From contig NZ_CANDOB010000001.1 in NCBI RefSeq assembly GCF_947387515.1, positions 1-64,000 of the forward strand: 64,000 nt of DNA. Direction: 5' to 3'. A program made the translations under genes and the position numbers. This DNA is from Alkalihalobacillus sp. CinArs1. Lineage in GTDB: Bacteria > Bacillota > Bacilli > Bacillales > Guptibacillaceae. Below, one piece after another: positions 15,888 through 25,326 of this stretch (position 1 is its first letter; each line of letters opens with the position of its first letter). Under the pieces are notes generated by a model. The model was not told the DNA's origin. It did not search any database and saw nothing but the letters and a program-made list of their open reading frames with translations.

Positions 15888-16601
15888 TTATTTTCCGAGC
15901 CAATTATATATCGGAGCACTTGTATTCGATCTATTGTCAGATTTCGGTGATGATGTTTTCTTATCGTATTGATGCTTTCTGAACTTCTCTCCGTACGCCC
16001 TTGCCTGATCGATCGTTTGAATGTTATTCCGTTTCCATTCGAACAAAATGCGATCGATGTATCTGAAGTTTAATTTTCCAGCAAGAACGGATTCTTTTAG
16101 AGCAGCTTTTATAAGTTCAGGATCATGCTTATCTCCATCGATCCACATCGAAAGTGTTTCACATTCGATAGGTGATAGAGGCCTCGCAAACTCACGTTCA
16201 AAAAGAGTATACAAACTTTCTTCGTTTTGAGCATTTTTTTCAGCTTTCGATTTCGCTTCTTGTTGCTCTAATTTCGTAAAAATTCGTTCCCATAATGGGA
16301 GCAGCGAATAGGCTTCTGAATAATAGCCTTTTTCTTTATCTCGATGTTCATCGATTGTTAAAACACCTTTTTGCATGAGTTGTTGAATCTTATCCATACA
16401 CGTTTGTGGGGTATACGTCATTTCTGCTGAAAGTTCTTCAGGGGTAGGAAATGAATTACCATGTTCGATAAAGGCATGTAACTTGATCAAAAAGAAGCAG
16501 TCTTCTTCATGAAGTCCTACAGTTGAATAATGAGTTAATAAGAGCCTCGGTATGGATACATGTCCCCCGTTTAACAATTCAATAATGTGTTCTTTCTTCA
16601 T
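15888..16601 (-). CDS. dnaD: DNA replication initiation protein DnaD
   Basis: A 237-residue primosomal protein that works with DnaA, DnaB and DnaI to load the replicative helicase. The N-terminal winged-helix domain (ISRIPRLLLTHYSTVGLHEED region, then FPTPEELSAEM) is followed by the DnaD/DnaB-like domain LFEREFARPLSPIECETLSMWIDGD and FRYIDRILFEWKRNNI, which includes the YxxxIxxxW motif. I choose ATG 16601 because AGAGGTGG lies just upstream; GTG 16610 overlaps it. Position between asnS and nth is as in B. subtilis. Confidence 0.94.
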   Translation of the reverse strand: MKKEHIIELLNGGHVSIPRLLLTHYSTVGLHEEDCFFLIKLHAFIEHGNSFPTPEELSAEMTYTPQTCMDKIQQLMQKGVLTIDEHRDKEKGYYSEAYSLLPLWERIFTKLEQQEAKSKAEKNAQNEESLYTLFEREFARPLSPIECETLSMWIDGDKHDPELIKAALKESVLAGKLNFRYIDRILFEWKRNNIQTIDQARAYGEKFRKHQYDKKTSSPKSDNRSNTSAPIYNWLGK

Positions 16602-16711
16602 CCCATCCACCTCTACCTTTCATTATAGCATGCCGGCATTTTGTGATGGGGTGAAAACCCTTGGTTTCGTTCCCTTAAAACGTTGAAAAAATTCGGCAAC
16701 CACTTCATATA

Positions 16712-16745
16712 AAGACGCTCCTTTCAAATATGAAAGAAGCGTCCC
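16712..16745 (-). terminator. Terminator-like hairpin after asnS
   Basis: GACGCTCCTTTCA pairs with TGAAAGAAGCGTC with one mismatch, 12 bp after the asnS stop. The T tract is weak (TTTATAT), so efficiency is uncertain. Confidence 0.6.
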
Positions 16746-16757
16746 TTTGCTAGTTTA

Positions 16758-18050
16758 TCATGGATACAATCTGTTTAAAAGTCTAGGGAATGGAATCGTC
16801 TCACGAACATGCTCGACGCCTGAGAGCCAAGCTACTGTTCGCTCAAGACCTAGTCCAAAGCCTGAATGTGGAACAGATCCATATTTACGTAGTTCTAAAT
16901 ACCATTTGTAAGCATCGTCAGTTAAGCCATGCTCTTCATAACGCTTCTCCATAAGAGCAAGGTCATCGATTCGCTGACTTCCACCAATAATTTCTCCATA
17001 CCCTTCAGGAGCGATCAAGTCAGCACAAAGCACAACTTCTTCGCGTTCTGGATCAGGTTTCATATAGAATGCTTTGATATCCTTTGGATAGTTCGTTATG
17101 AACACAGGTTTTTCAAAGCTTTCTGCGATTGCTGTCTCGTGTGGTGCACCGAAGTCTTCTCCCCACTCGATATCTGTAAATCCTTTTTCCTTCAATAGAG
17201 AAATCGCATCGTCATAAGAAATACGAGGGAATGGCGCTTGAATCGCTTCTAGCTTGGATACATCACGACCAAGTGTCTTTAGCTCGATCTGACAGTTTTC
17301 TAGAACAGACTTCACGAGGAAGCTCACATACTGTTCCTGTACTTCAAGACTTTCTTCGTGGTCCATAAATGCCATCTCAGGTTCAATCATCCAGAACTCG
17401 ATCAAATGGCGACGTGTTTTTGATTTTTCTGCACGGAACGTAGGTCCGAATGAGAAAACTCGGCCAAACGCCATCGCAGCTGCTTCCATGTAGAGCTGAC
17501 CGCTTTGAGAAAGATACGCATCCTCTTCAAAATATTTTGTATGGAAGAGATCTGTTGTCCCTTCAGCTGAGCTACCTGTAAGAATTGGAGGATCGATTTT
17601 CACAAACCCATTCTCATTGTAAAATTGGTAAGTTGCTCGAATGATTTCGTTACGAATACGAAGGATCGCATTCTGACGCTGTGAACGAATCCAAAGATGA
17701 CGGTTGTCCATTAGGAATTCTGTTCCATGCTCTTTCGGTGTGATCGGATAATCGACAGCTTCATGAATCAGTTCGATATCCGTTACTGTTAATTCATACC
17801 CGGATTGTGAACGATCGTCTTCTCTAACGATTCCAGTAACCCATACAGAAGATTCTTGGGTAAGTCCTTTAGCAGCTTCCCACGCTTCTTCTGAGACTTC
17901 TTTCTTTACCATAACGCCTTGAATAAATCCAGTTCCATCTCGAAGCTGTAAGAACTGAATCTTTCCACTAGAACGCTTGTTATGTAGCCAAGCTCCGATC
18001 GTAACTGTTTGTTCGACTTTTTTACTTACGTTTGAAATCGTCGTTTTCAC
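16758..18050 (-). CDS. asnS: Asparaginyl-tRNA synthetase
   Basis: A 430-residue class IIb synthetase that charges tRNA-Asn. The N-terminal OB fold ([30 protein letters not shown], 17-46) binds the anticodon. The catalytic core has motif 2 [28 protein letters not shown] and motif 3 [12 protein letters not shown] near the C-terminus. An alternative would be AspS, but the short length (AspS is near 590 residues) and [11 protein letters not shown] favour AsnS. It follows aspB by 114 bp, and no T-box is visible in that gap. Confidence 0.94.
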   Translation of the reverse strand: MKTTISNVSKKVEQTVTIGAWLHNKRSSGKIQFLQLRDGTGFIQGVMVKKEVSEEAWEAAKGLTQESSVWVTGIVREDDRSQSGYELTVTDIELIHEAVDYPITPKEHGTEFLMDNRHLWIRSQRQNAILRIRNEIIRATYQFYNENGFVKIDPPILTGSSAEGTTDLFHTKYFEEDAYLSQSGQLYMEAAAMAFGRVFSFGPTFRAEKSKTRRHLIEFWMIEPEMAFMDHEESLEVQEQYVSFLVKSVLENCQIELKTLGRDVSKLEAIQAPFPRISYDDAISLLKEKGFTDIEWGEDFGAPHETAIAESFEKPVFITNYPKDIKAFYMKPDPEREEVVLCADLIAPEGYGEIIGGSQRIDDLALMEKRYEEHGLTDDAYKWYLELRKYGSVPHSGFGLGLERTVAWLSGVEHVRETIPFPRLLNRLYP

Positions 18051-18164
18051 TACTTATTTCCCTCCAACTTATATAAAAACGTGCGGGCTAAACACTTTGT
18101 TATTCCATAGCCTCTTTTTCATCATCACTTTGTATTATACCTGTCCTAAGCGTGTGGAACAACA

Positions 18165-19358
18165 TTAGACAGCAGACGTTTGTTTTGACTTCACGAAGCG
18201 TTCGATACGCGTGATCGCTTCAAGAATAACATCCAATGACGTTGCGTACGAAAGACGCACATTATCTGGTGATCCGAACCCAGACCCAGGAACGAGCGCT
18301 ACTTTTTCTTCTTCCAATAACCCTTTAACAAATGCATCGACTGAATCGAATCCAGTCATTCTAGCAGCTTCCTTTGCATTCGGGAAAAGATAAAATGCAC
18401 CTTTTGGCTTGACACATGTGAACCCTGGGATGTCACTCAACCGTTCATGGACGATATTGAGTCGCTCTTCGAATGCTTTGTTCATCGTCTCAACAGGTTC
18501 TTGCGTTCCTTCATAAGCGGCAAGAGCTGCATACTGAGAAATAGACGTTGGATTAGAAGTAGAGTGACTAGCAAGGTTCGTCATCGCTTTGATAATCTGT
18601 TTGTTTCCTGTTGCATATCCAATTCTCCAACCTGTCATCGAATGAGATTTCGAAACACCGTTGATCACGACCGTTTGCTCTTTTAACTCGTCTGAAAGCT
18701 GAGCAATAGATGTATGTTTCGCACCTTCATATACAAGCTTTTCATAAATCTCATCAGAGATGATAAGAATATCATGTTCAAGGCAGAATGCACCGATCGC
18801 CTCTAGCTCTTCTCGTGAATAGATGGATCCAGTCGGGTTTGATGGCGAATTGATTACGATTGCCTGCGTATTTGAAGTCACGACTTCTTGTAGCTGTTCA
18901 ACCGACACCTTGAATTCGTTCTCTTCTTTTCCTTCTACATAAACCGGCTTCCCACCAGCAAGTTTCACTTGCTCAGGGTAGCTTACCCAATATGGGGTCG
19001 GAATGATCACTTCATCCCCTTCATCTAGAATAACTTGAAACAATGTATACAAAGCGTGCTTTGCACCTGTACAGACGATGACTTCTTCTGGTGTGTACGA
19101 TATGTCCTGATCTTCTTTAAATTTACTTATGATGCTTTTCTTAAGGGGAAGAATTCCACCTGAGGGCGTATACTTTGTAAGTCCATCATTCATTGCTTTC
19201 TCAGCAGCAGATAGAATATGTTCTGGTGTATTAAAATCAGGCTCACCAGCTCCAAGGCCAATCACATCATGACCTTCTTCTTTCAATGCTTTCGCTTTCG
19301 CAGTAATCTCTAGTGTGGCAGAAGGCGTCAATGCCGCCACTCTGTTAGATAGTTTCAT
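18165..19358 (-). CDS. aspB: Aspartate aminotransferase (class I, subgroup Ib)
   Basis: A 397-residue PLP enzyme interconverting aspartate and 2-oxoglutarate with oxaloacetate and glutamate. GLGAGEPDFNTP (35-46) and NSPSNPTGS are family signatures, and VSKSHSMTGWRIGY carries the PLP lysine near 238. A conserved arginine for the substrate carboxylate is in VRLSYA near the C-terminus. GAGGAAGAGTG precedes the ATG. It lies between ypmB and asnS, giving an aspartate/asparagine-linked gene group. Confidence 0.94.
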   Translation of the reverse strand: MKLSNRVAALTPSATLEITAKAKALKEEGHDVIGLGAGEPDFNTPEHILSAAEKAMNDGLTKYTPSGGILPLKKSIISKFKEDQDISYTPEEVIVCTGAKHALYTLFQVILDEGDEVIIPTPYWVSYPEQVKLAGGKPVYVEGKEENEFKVSVEQLQEVVTSNTQAIVINSPSNPTGSIYSREELEAIGAFCLEHDILIISDEIYEKLVYEGAKHTSIAQLSDELKEQTVVINGVSKSHSMTGWRIGYATGNKQIIKAMTNLASHSTSNPTSISQYAALAAYEGTQEPVETMNKAFEERLNIVHERLSDIPGFTCVKPKGAFYLFPNAKEAARMTGFDSVDAFVKGLLEEEKVALVPGSGFGSPDNVRLSYATSLDVILEAITRIERFVKSKQTSAV

Positions 19359-19382
19359 CTCACTCTTCCTCCTTCAGGTTCA

Positions 19383-19868
19383 TTAACTTTGTCTGATGCT
19401 CCTCGAGCGCCAGTATTCACCGTTACTGAAATAGTAGTATGCAAACGTATAGCGATCCTGATCGTCAACAAACGTTGCTTCCCAAACAAGCACTTCTTGA
19501 CCATCCTGGTTCACTTCGATTCCAGGTTTGATACTTATTATCTCAGTCGGTGAAAATCGATCGTTCAGATTCGATTTTACAACGTTTGAAGCAACACCTT
19601 CATCTTCTTTCTTTGTGACAGGGGATCCCTTTTTCTCAGGTACCCATGTATAGACAGCCTCACCGTCTTCATTCTTGCCTTTAAAAACAACGTACGCGCC
19701 GTTCGTTCCATGATAATGGATCGTTTCGTCCACTTCGCTTAACCCTACAGCACCTTTGGCTTTTTCTTCAAGCTTATTAGGACTTTCCAAAATCGATTGA
19801 TAAAAAGACACCCCTTGCCAGATCACTAAACCTAGAACTAAAACTAATATAATCCCCAAAATTCGCAT
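19383..19868 (-). CDS. ypmB: YpmB-like DUF5590 membrane/exported protein
   Basis: A 161-residue protein with an N-terminal membrane anchor (ILGIILVLVLGLVIWQGVSFY, residues 3-23) and an extracytoplasmic domain. It contains YVVFKGKNEDGEAVYTWVPEKKG and GIEVNQDGQEVLVWEATFVDDQDRYTFAYYYFSNGEYWRSRS, which resemble PepSY-like DUF5590 proteins. The biological role is unknown. It lies 24 bp upstream of aspB in the same orientation, as in B. subtilis. Confidence 0.85.
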   Translation of the reverse strand: MRILGIILVLVLGLVIWQGVSFYQSILESPNKLEEKAKGAVGLSEVDETIHYHGTNGAYVVFKGKNEDGEAVYTWVPEKKGSPVTKKEDEGVASNVVKSNLNDRFSPTEIISIKPGIEVNQDGQEVLVWEATFVDDQDRYTFAYYYFSNGEYWRSRSIRQS

Positions 19869-19881
19869 ACGAACACCCTAT

Positions 19882-20052
19882 TTATGTACGATATATTGTA
19901 AATACCATCTTTTCCTGATCCTCTTCGTCGAGTGCCAGTCCGAACATTAGATCTCTCTCTTTTAATGTGCGATTTAACGCATCGACGATTTTATAAATAT
20001 CAAGAGACTTTGTTACTTTTACTGTCGATAATACTTCGATATTACTCTCCAC
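19882..20052 (-). CDS. ypmA: YpmA-like small protein (56 aa)
   Basis: A 56-residue protein starting at GTG 20052 with GGGAG 9 nt upstream. It begins VESNIEVLSTVKVTKS and ends with KERDLMFGLALDEEDQ and MVFTIYRT, matching the DUF4264/YpmA type found before ypmB. An in-frame ATG at 20061 is too close to the ribosome site. It is followed by ypmB after 13 bp. No function is known. Confidence 0.85.
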   Translation of the reverse strand: MESNIEVLSTVKVTKSLDIYKIVDALNRTLKERDLMFGLALDEEDQEKMVFTIYRT

Positions 20053-20141
20053 TCGTGTCATCTCCCTATATAGTTTGGATATTCCATCAACGCAAATATT
20101 TGCTACTTATAGTTTAGATTCTTCGTGACAAACTAAAAGTA

Positions 20142-20220
20142 CCGCAAAAGCGGGAACGGTGCAAACCGTAATACACGCCCCACTATCCAACGATTGCCTG
20201 CGTTTTAACGCAGGCTTTTA
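20142..20220 (+). other. Run of hairpins ending in a terminator; possible small RNA
   Basis: Reading the plus strand, CCGC/GCGG (20142-20153) and ACGGT/ACCGT (20156-20169) are followed by a strong GCCTGCGTT/AACGCAGGC stem (20196-20215) and TTTT. No plus-strand gene lies nearby, so this may end a short RNA opposite the ypmA upstream region. No convincing promoter was found. Confidence 0.3.
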
Positions 20221-20282
20221 CGTTTTACAAACAACCTAACCTTATTTTTAAATAAGTTGATGATTTTTGCAATACTTATTCT

Positions 20283-21116
20283 TTAATGGCCCTGTGGAGT
20301 CGTCTTCGTAGGAATGGTGATCACATCATAACCATCGAGCTGCATCCGAATGGTCACACTCCCAATGCGATATGGATAATACACTTCTGTCCAATTTTCA
20401 CTGAGTCGTTCGAGAATGGCTTCACTGATGTCGATTTTTTTATGACGAAAAATAACAGCCATCTGTGGGTTGATCGCATCTAGAAACTGAGAGGTCGTTC
20501 CGATATCACTTCCAAAATTCGCCACTTTTAATACTTCTGCAGTTCTTCCAGAAGCTACGATCTCTTCCTCAAGCTCGCGATTGGTTTCACCCATAAACAA
20601 TAAGTCTTGACTACCTAAGGATAGCATAAATGTAGTAACTCCTGCCTTAGATATATCGATGATATCGATCGATGCACCTTCTACGATTTCTACCTTTTCC
20701 TCCACATTCAAGTTACCTACCTTCGTTTGAGAAGGAATTTCTTGAATCAATGAATCGACGAGGCGTTCAGGAGCAATGATTTTCTTTACATTAAAATACC
20801 TAAGTAAGGAATTGATATTGCCAGAATAGGCTTCGTCCGCATTCGTTAACCAGATCTCTTCTATTTCCTTCACTTGATACATTTGAAGACGGTCGATCAG
20901 CTCTTCTTCTGAAGCAGAACTTCCTGTATTGATCAGGACGGTCCCTCCGATCGGATCCTGAACGAGTATTGCTTCACCCACAGTTAAATCAAAAAACGTC
21001 ACAGCGATTTCCTGGTTTTCTAAATTCAAATCTACTGATTGGATCGGTGCATTTGAACCAGCTGTATTTACTGATAGAACCAAGAATAAAAAGAGAAACA
21101 TCATTGATCTTTTCAT
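20283..21116 (-). CDS. Secreted metallo-beta-lactamase-fold protein, ComEC-C-terminal type, ligands lost
   Basis: A 277-residue protein with a signal peptide (MKRSMMFLFLFLVLSV, cleavage around residue 20) and a single domain laid out like the ComEC C-terminal MBL domain. FFDLTVGEAILVQ (41-53) matches the usual FDVGQGDA block, and LINTG (61-65) matches IDTG. Where active enzymes carry THxDxDHxGG it reads LTNADEAYSGN (90-100). Where they carry HHGS it reads ANFGS (199-203), and GD reads GE (176-177). The metal-binding histidines and aspartates are therefore gone. ATG 21116 has AGGGGGT 6 nt upstream. It lies between dinG and ypmA. A non-enzymatic exported role is inferred. Confidence 0.75.
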   Translation of the reverse strand: MKRSMMFLFLFLVLSVNTAGSNAPIQSVDLNLENQEIAVTFFDLTVGEAILVQDPIGGTVLINTGSSASEEELIDRLQMYQVKEIEEIWLTNADEAYSGNINSLLRYFNVKKIIAPERLVDSLIQEIPSQTKVGNLNVEEKVEIVEGASIDIIDISKAGVTTFMLSLGSQDLLFMGETNRELEEEIVASGRTAEVLKVANFGSDIGTTSQFLDAINPQMAVIFRHKKIDISEAILERLSENWTEVYYPYRIGSVTIRMQLDGYDVITIPTKTTPQGH

Positions 21117-21156
21117 CACACTACCCCCTGAAAGTAGTGTGTGAAAAAATCATGAT

Positions 21157-23952
21157 TTATAACCAGAGGTCGAGTTCGTTCACAAGCTCTTCTACACTCC
21201 CCTTTATCATCGGTACGTCAGGTAAAGATTTTACGAACAAGCGGCCATATCTTGTTGAGACGATCCTCTTATCGAAAACAAAAACCGCTCCTCTGTCCTT
21301 TTGAGACCGCACAAGACGACCGAACCCCTGCTTAAATCGTATGATGGCTTCAGGTAAGGAAAGTTCCATGAAAGGATTTCCTCCAGAATGTTTTAGTTTC
21401 TCAGACCTTGCCTGAAATACTGGATTGTCTGGAGGCGAAAACGGCAACCGAACGATGATCAGGCAACTTAGATCTTCACCAGGAATATCGACACCTTCCC
21501 AGAAGCTGCTCGTTCCAAAAAGAATCGCATCGTCACTTTCTTTAAAGTTCTTCGTTAATCGAACGCGACTACCGCTATCGACGCCTTGACTGATCAACGT
21601 TAAGTCGTCATGCTGCATAAGCTCTTTCATCCTTAGGTGAGCTTTTCTGAGCATGTCGTACGAGGTGAATAGCACAAGCATCCTTCCTCTAGTGACTCTT
21701 GCTATTTTTAAAATCGCGGCTGTAATATGATCCACGAATTCATAGTCAGAGACATCTTTAATCATTGGAAGGTTCGTTGGAATCATCAACCTGGCTTGTT
21801 CAGAATAATCGAACGGTGATTCGTAACGATACGTCTTAGGTCCATACTCATCCAGTCCAAGCCTCTTAATGATAAAGTCGAATGAATTTCGAACGGTTAG
21901 CGTTGCAGAAGTAAGAAGAATACTCTTCTTTTTCCCAAAGTATTCTTGTGATAACAGTTCGCCTACCTCAACAGGCCGACTGAATAGAAAAGCTGAGTTG
22001 ATCGCACCTTTCGGATCGATCTCTACCCATTTAACGTCATTCGACTGATCTTGTAGCAATAAATAATCGATCTTCGCAAGCTCTTCTAATACGGAAGCAT
22101 GCAGGCCTTTGAAATCTGCAGCAGCATTGATTTGCTCTCGCGTTAAGTCGTCTTCATTGAGATCTAATTCTTTTTCGATCTTCACTAACAATTTATCGAG
22201 GTCTTTTAAGTAAAAGACGAGCCGATGTGCTGCTTCCTGGATCGCATCCCAGGCTGAGCCCTTTTCATCAGTCAGTCTATAACTTAAGCGACCGATTTCA
22301 TTCGAACGGTTGATATTCTTCTGCACATACCGATGCAGCATTCTAAAGAGCTCATCTAAATCAGACAGTATCGTTTTAACGTATGCATCGATATCTGATG
22401 TGATCTCATCTAGTTCAACACCGATGTCTTTAAGGATACCCACCGTTTTTCCATAAAGACCATCTCCGTCTTTCAGACCCATTCTTACGAAGCCTTGTAG
22501 AATCGAAAAGTAATCGGTTTTCACTCCAAAGAACTCTGTAGCGATATCCTCAAGATGATGAGCTTCATCGATGATGGCTTGTTGATACGCTGGTAAGAGC
22601 TGATGGTCATTGATCAAATCACTGAAGAGAAGAGCGTGGTTCGTGATGATAAGATCAGCATTCATGGCTAACCGTTTTCTGCGGTGATAAAAATCTCTTG
22701 AAAACCATGGTGAACGGTGATTTGCTGATACGGTTGCATCGCTCTTTATTTGTTGCCAAAATAACTTTCCACCGCTCGAAAGGTTTAGTTCCTCTACATC
22801 TCCATAGTCCGTCTCAAGCAGCCAGACAAGTATTTGAGCTTTCGTTAAGATGGTGTCATAGTTATTCTCTTCGAATTGAAAAAGCTGTTGTTCAAACCTC
22901 GTCATATCAAGATAGTTGCTTCTGCCCTTTAAAACCGTTGCTTTAAAATCAAACGGTAAGATTTCTTTTAAGAACGGAATATCTCTTTGAAGCAATTGCT
23001 CCTGAAGTTGAATCGTATGCGTACTTACGACGACTGGTTTATTCGTGTTTTTCGCATGAGACACACCTGGCAAAAGGTAGCCAAGGGATTTGCCGATACC
23101 CGTTCCTGCTTCGATCAGTACATGATGATTTGTATCAAAAGCATCTGCTACACTTCTCATCATGTCGTTCTGGCCATCACGTGTTTCATAACCAGGTATG
23201 ATCGTTGCCATGGTCGTAGCTAGATTTTGTTGAATCTCATCAAATGGGATCGGTTCTTTTAATGGTTCGGCTTCTTGAACCTCTACTTGTCTCTTTAACG
23301 CAATATCGCGAAAGATTTCAAACTCCCCTTCAGGCTCAATCGCTTTCTCTTTCGTTTCTATTAATTCCTGAAGAATGGTTTCCATGTCACTTAAAAGTCT
23401 TGGACTAAGTTCAGCTAGCTGTTTTAACGTGACGACTGGAAGAGATTCGAGTTTATGAAATAAGTACTTCAGAAGTTCTCCCGTCACCTCTGCATCACTA
23501 TCCGCCTGATGCGGGTTGTCGTGAACGATTTCAAGGTGGTCGGCTAACCAAGACAATTTATAAGCTTCTGCTTGCGGAAGGAAGATTCTTGCGAGCTCTA
23601 CAGTATCCAGAATCGGACCATCAAAAGGCTCGTATCCACTTTCATCAAGCTCTGCGTTCATAAAGTTCAAATCAAATCTAACATTGTGCGCAACAAAATA
23701 AGCCCCATCAAGTCGTTTTAGCAGCTCAGGAGCTACTTCATCAAAAAGTGGAGCGTCTTTAACATCTTCGTCAGAAATCCCAGTCAACTGCTGTATAAAT
23801 GATGGAAGAGGCTGTTCTGGGTTCACATAGGACGAATATCGGTCCACGATGGTGCCATCTTCAATAACAACCAACCCGATCTGTATGATTCGATCTCCAT
23901 TTTTCGGAGAATTTCCCGTAGTTTCAAAATCAATAACTGTATAGCGGTTCAT
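21157..23952 (-). CDS. dinG: ATP-dependent helicase/3'-5' exonuclease DinG
   Basis: A 931-residue XPD-like protein fused to an N-terminal DnaQ-type exonuclease, the form found in Firmicutes. The exonuclease has VIDFETTG (5-12), HNVRFDLNF and HQADSDAEVT. The helicase has Walker A EAGTGIGKSLGYL, DEAH as IIDEAHHLED, and C-terminal GTSSFWEGVDIPG and QGFGRLVRSQKDRG. In this Firmicute form the iron-sulfur cysteines of E. coli DinG are absent. ATG 23952 follows GGAGTG and gives the same length as the B. subtilis protein. It acts on nucleic acids in the cytoplasm. Confidence 0.93.
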   Translation of the reverse strand: MNRYTVIDFETTGNSPKNGDRIIQIGLVVIEDGTIVDRYSSYVNPEQPLPSFIQQLTGISDEDVKDAPLFDEVAPELLKRLDGAYFVAHNVRFDLNFMNAELDESGYEPFDGPILDTVELARIFLPQAEAYKLSWLADHLEIVHDNPHQADSDAEVTGELLKYLFHKLESLPVVTLKQLAELSPRLLSDMETILQELIETKEKAIEPEGEFEIFRDIALKRQVEVQEAEPLKEPIPFDEIQQNLATTMATIIPGYETRDGQNDMMRSVADAFDTNHHVLIEAGTGIGKSLGYLLPGVSHAKNTNKPVVVSTHTIQLQEQLLQRDIPFLKEILPFDFKATVLKGRSNYLDMTRFEQQLFQFEENNYDTILTKAQILVWLLETDYGDVEELNLSSGGKLFWQQIKSDATVSANHRSPWFSRDFYHRRKRLAMNADLIITNHALLFSDLINDHQLLPAYQQAIIDEAHHLEDIATEFFGVKTDYFSILQGFVRMGLKDGDGLYGKTVGILKDIGVELDEITSDIDAYVKTILSDLDELFRMLHRYVQKNINRSNEIGRLSYRLTDEKGSAWDAIQEAAHRLVFYLKDLDKLLVKIEKELDLNEDDLTREQINAAADFKGLHASVLEELAKIDYLLLQDQSNDVKWVEIDPKGAINSAFLFSRPVEVGELLSQEYFGKKKSILLTSATLTVRNSFDFIIKRLGLDEYGPKTYRYESPFDYSEQARLMIPTNLPMIKDVSDYEFVDHITAAILKIARVTRGRMLVLFTSYDMLRKAHLRMKELMQHDDLTLISQGVDSGSRVRLTKNFKESDDAILFGTSSFWEGVDIPGEDLSCLIIVRLPFSPPDNPVFQARSEKLKHSGGNPFMELSLPEAIIRFKQGFGRLVRSQKDRGAVFVFDKRIVSTRYGRLFVKSLPDVPMIKGSVEELVNELDLWL

Positions 23953-24039
23953 TCTTTTCACTCCAGTTGCTTCAAACCTTACTCTCACCTGTATAACTTT
24001 ATCACTTTTTAAGTCGAACGGAAAATAATTTTGAAAAAG

Positions 24040-24071
24040 AAAAGCTCTGGAACGTTTACCAGAGCTTTTTT
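24040..24071 (-). terminator. Terminator of the panBCD operon
   Basis: AAAGCTCTGG and CCAGAGCTTT form a 10-bp stem with an 8-nt loop directly after the panD stop. The minus strand continues with TTTTCTTTTTC. Confidence 0.85.
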
Positions 24072-24073
24072 AC

Positions 24074-24457
24074 CTATAGGATGGTTGAAGCAGGTTCCGC
24101 ACCGATCATATCTACGATTTCATTTCGATCGTTCATGATCGCTACACGAGGTGTGAACTGTTTAGCTTCTTCTTCACTCATCATCGCATAGGCAACGATA
24201 ATGATAACATCACCAGGTTGCACGAGTCGTGCTGCCGCTCCATTAAGGCATACGACGCCAGAACCTCTTTCCCCTGGGATAATATACGTTTCGAGCCTTG
24301 CACCATTGTTATTATTTACAATTTGAACCTTTTCATTCGGGTACATCCCCACAGCATCGATGATATCCTCATCGATCGTTATACTCCCAACATAATTTAG
24401 GTTGGCTTCCGTTACGCGGGCTCTGTGGATCTTGCCCTTCATCATCGTCAAAAACAT
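24074..24457 (-). CDS. panD: Aspartate 1-decarboxylase
   Basis: A 127-residue pyruvoyl enzyme that makes beta-alanine for pantothenate. Self-cleavage occurs before the serine in [14 protein letters not shown] (Ser near residue 26). [31 protein letters not shown] is the family core. The length equals that of B. subtilis PanD. AGGAGTG lies 9 nt before the ATG, and panC ends 5 bp upstream. Confidence 0.97.
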   Translation of the reverse strand: MFLTMMKGKIHRARVTEANLNYVGSITIDEDIIDAVGMYPNEKVQIVNNNNGARLETYIIPGERGSGVVCLNGAAARLVQPGDVIIIVAYAMMSEEEAKQFTPRVAIMNDRNEIVDMIGAEPASTIL

Positions 24458-24462
24458 GCTGA

Positions 24463-25326
24463 TTACACTCCTATCGGGATTTCACTTCTAGTTACGATCA
24501 CATTATCGATCAGTCTTGCTGCAGAAAACTGAACAGCTACAGCTACGATGATATCTTCATCGATCGCTTCGATCGGCTTTAAACCTGGATAAGAAAGCAC
24601 TTCTACATAATCGATCTCTCCAACGGTCTGTTGAAGCATCTCCTCAACTAATCGTTTGATTTTACTTGCACTAGTTTCACCACTCCTGATCGCTTCTTTC
24701 GCTCTTACTAAACTATTTGAGAGCTCGGATGCATCTGTTCGCTCTGATGGTGTTAAATAGACGTTCCGTGAACTTTTTGCAAGACCATCCACTTCTCTTA
24801 CGATGGGACAAGGGACGATTTCAACAGGTACATTGAAGTCTTCCACTAATCCTTTGATAACAGCGACTTGCTGTGCATCTTTTAATCCAAAATAAGCACG
24901 ATCTGGTAAAACGATTTGGAATAACTTTAGTACGACTGTTGCTACACCATCAAAATGTCCTGGTCTTGATTCACCGCAGAGAGTATCAACTCGTTTATTC
25001 ACAGTTAACGTTGTCGTCCGGTCCTCAGGGTACATCTCACGAACATGCGGATAAAATAATATGTCCACGCCAGCTTCTCTTGCTAGCTCTTCATCTCGTT
25101 TAATGTCCCTTGGATACCTGTCGAAGTCTTCGTTTGGTCCAAATTGAAGTGGATTAACAAATACGCTCATCACGACGATGTCATCCTCTTCTCTAGCTCT
25201 TTTAACTAAACTCGTGTGACCTTCATGAAGAAACCCCATCGTAGGGACAAACCCGATCGTATTGCCCCGCTTCATTTGTTTTTTCGCTTCTAGTTGCATG
25301 TCTTTTATTGAGGATATGATCTTCAC
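24463..25326 (-). CDS. panC: Pantothenate synthetase
   Basis: A 287-residue cytoplasmic ligase joining pantoate and beta-alanine with ATP. It has the nucleotidyltransferase HIGH-like element [20 protein letters not shown] (residues 25-44), [30 protein letters not shown] and FGLKDAQQ, and the KMSKS-like SSRNVYL. Its start overlaps the panB stop by 4 bp, so translation is probably coupled. Confidence 0.97.
   Translation of the reverse strand: MKIISSIKDMQLEAKKQMKRGNTIGFVPTMGFLHEGHTSLVKRAREEDDIVVMSVFVNPLQFGPNEDFDRYPRDIKRDEELAREAGVDILFYPHVREMYPEDRTTTLTVNKRVDTLCGESRPGHFDGVATVVLKLFQIVLPDRAYFGLKDAQQVAVIKGLVEDFNVPVEIVPCPIVREVDGLAKSSRNVYLTPSERTDASELSNSLVRAKEAIRSGETSASKIKRLVEEMLQQTVGEIDYVEVLSYPGLKPIEAIDEDIIVAVAVQFSAARLIDNVIVTRSEIPIGV

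Noticed and set aside
18051-18164. Possible T-box before asnS
   Set aside because: The gap is only 114 bp and no T-box sequence or terminator/antiterminator pair is visible.
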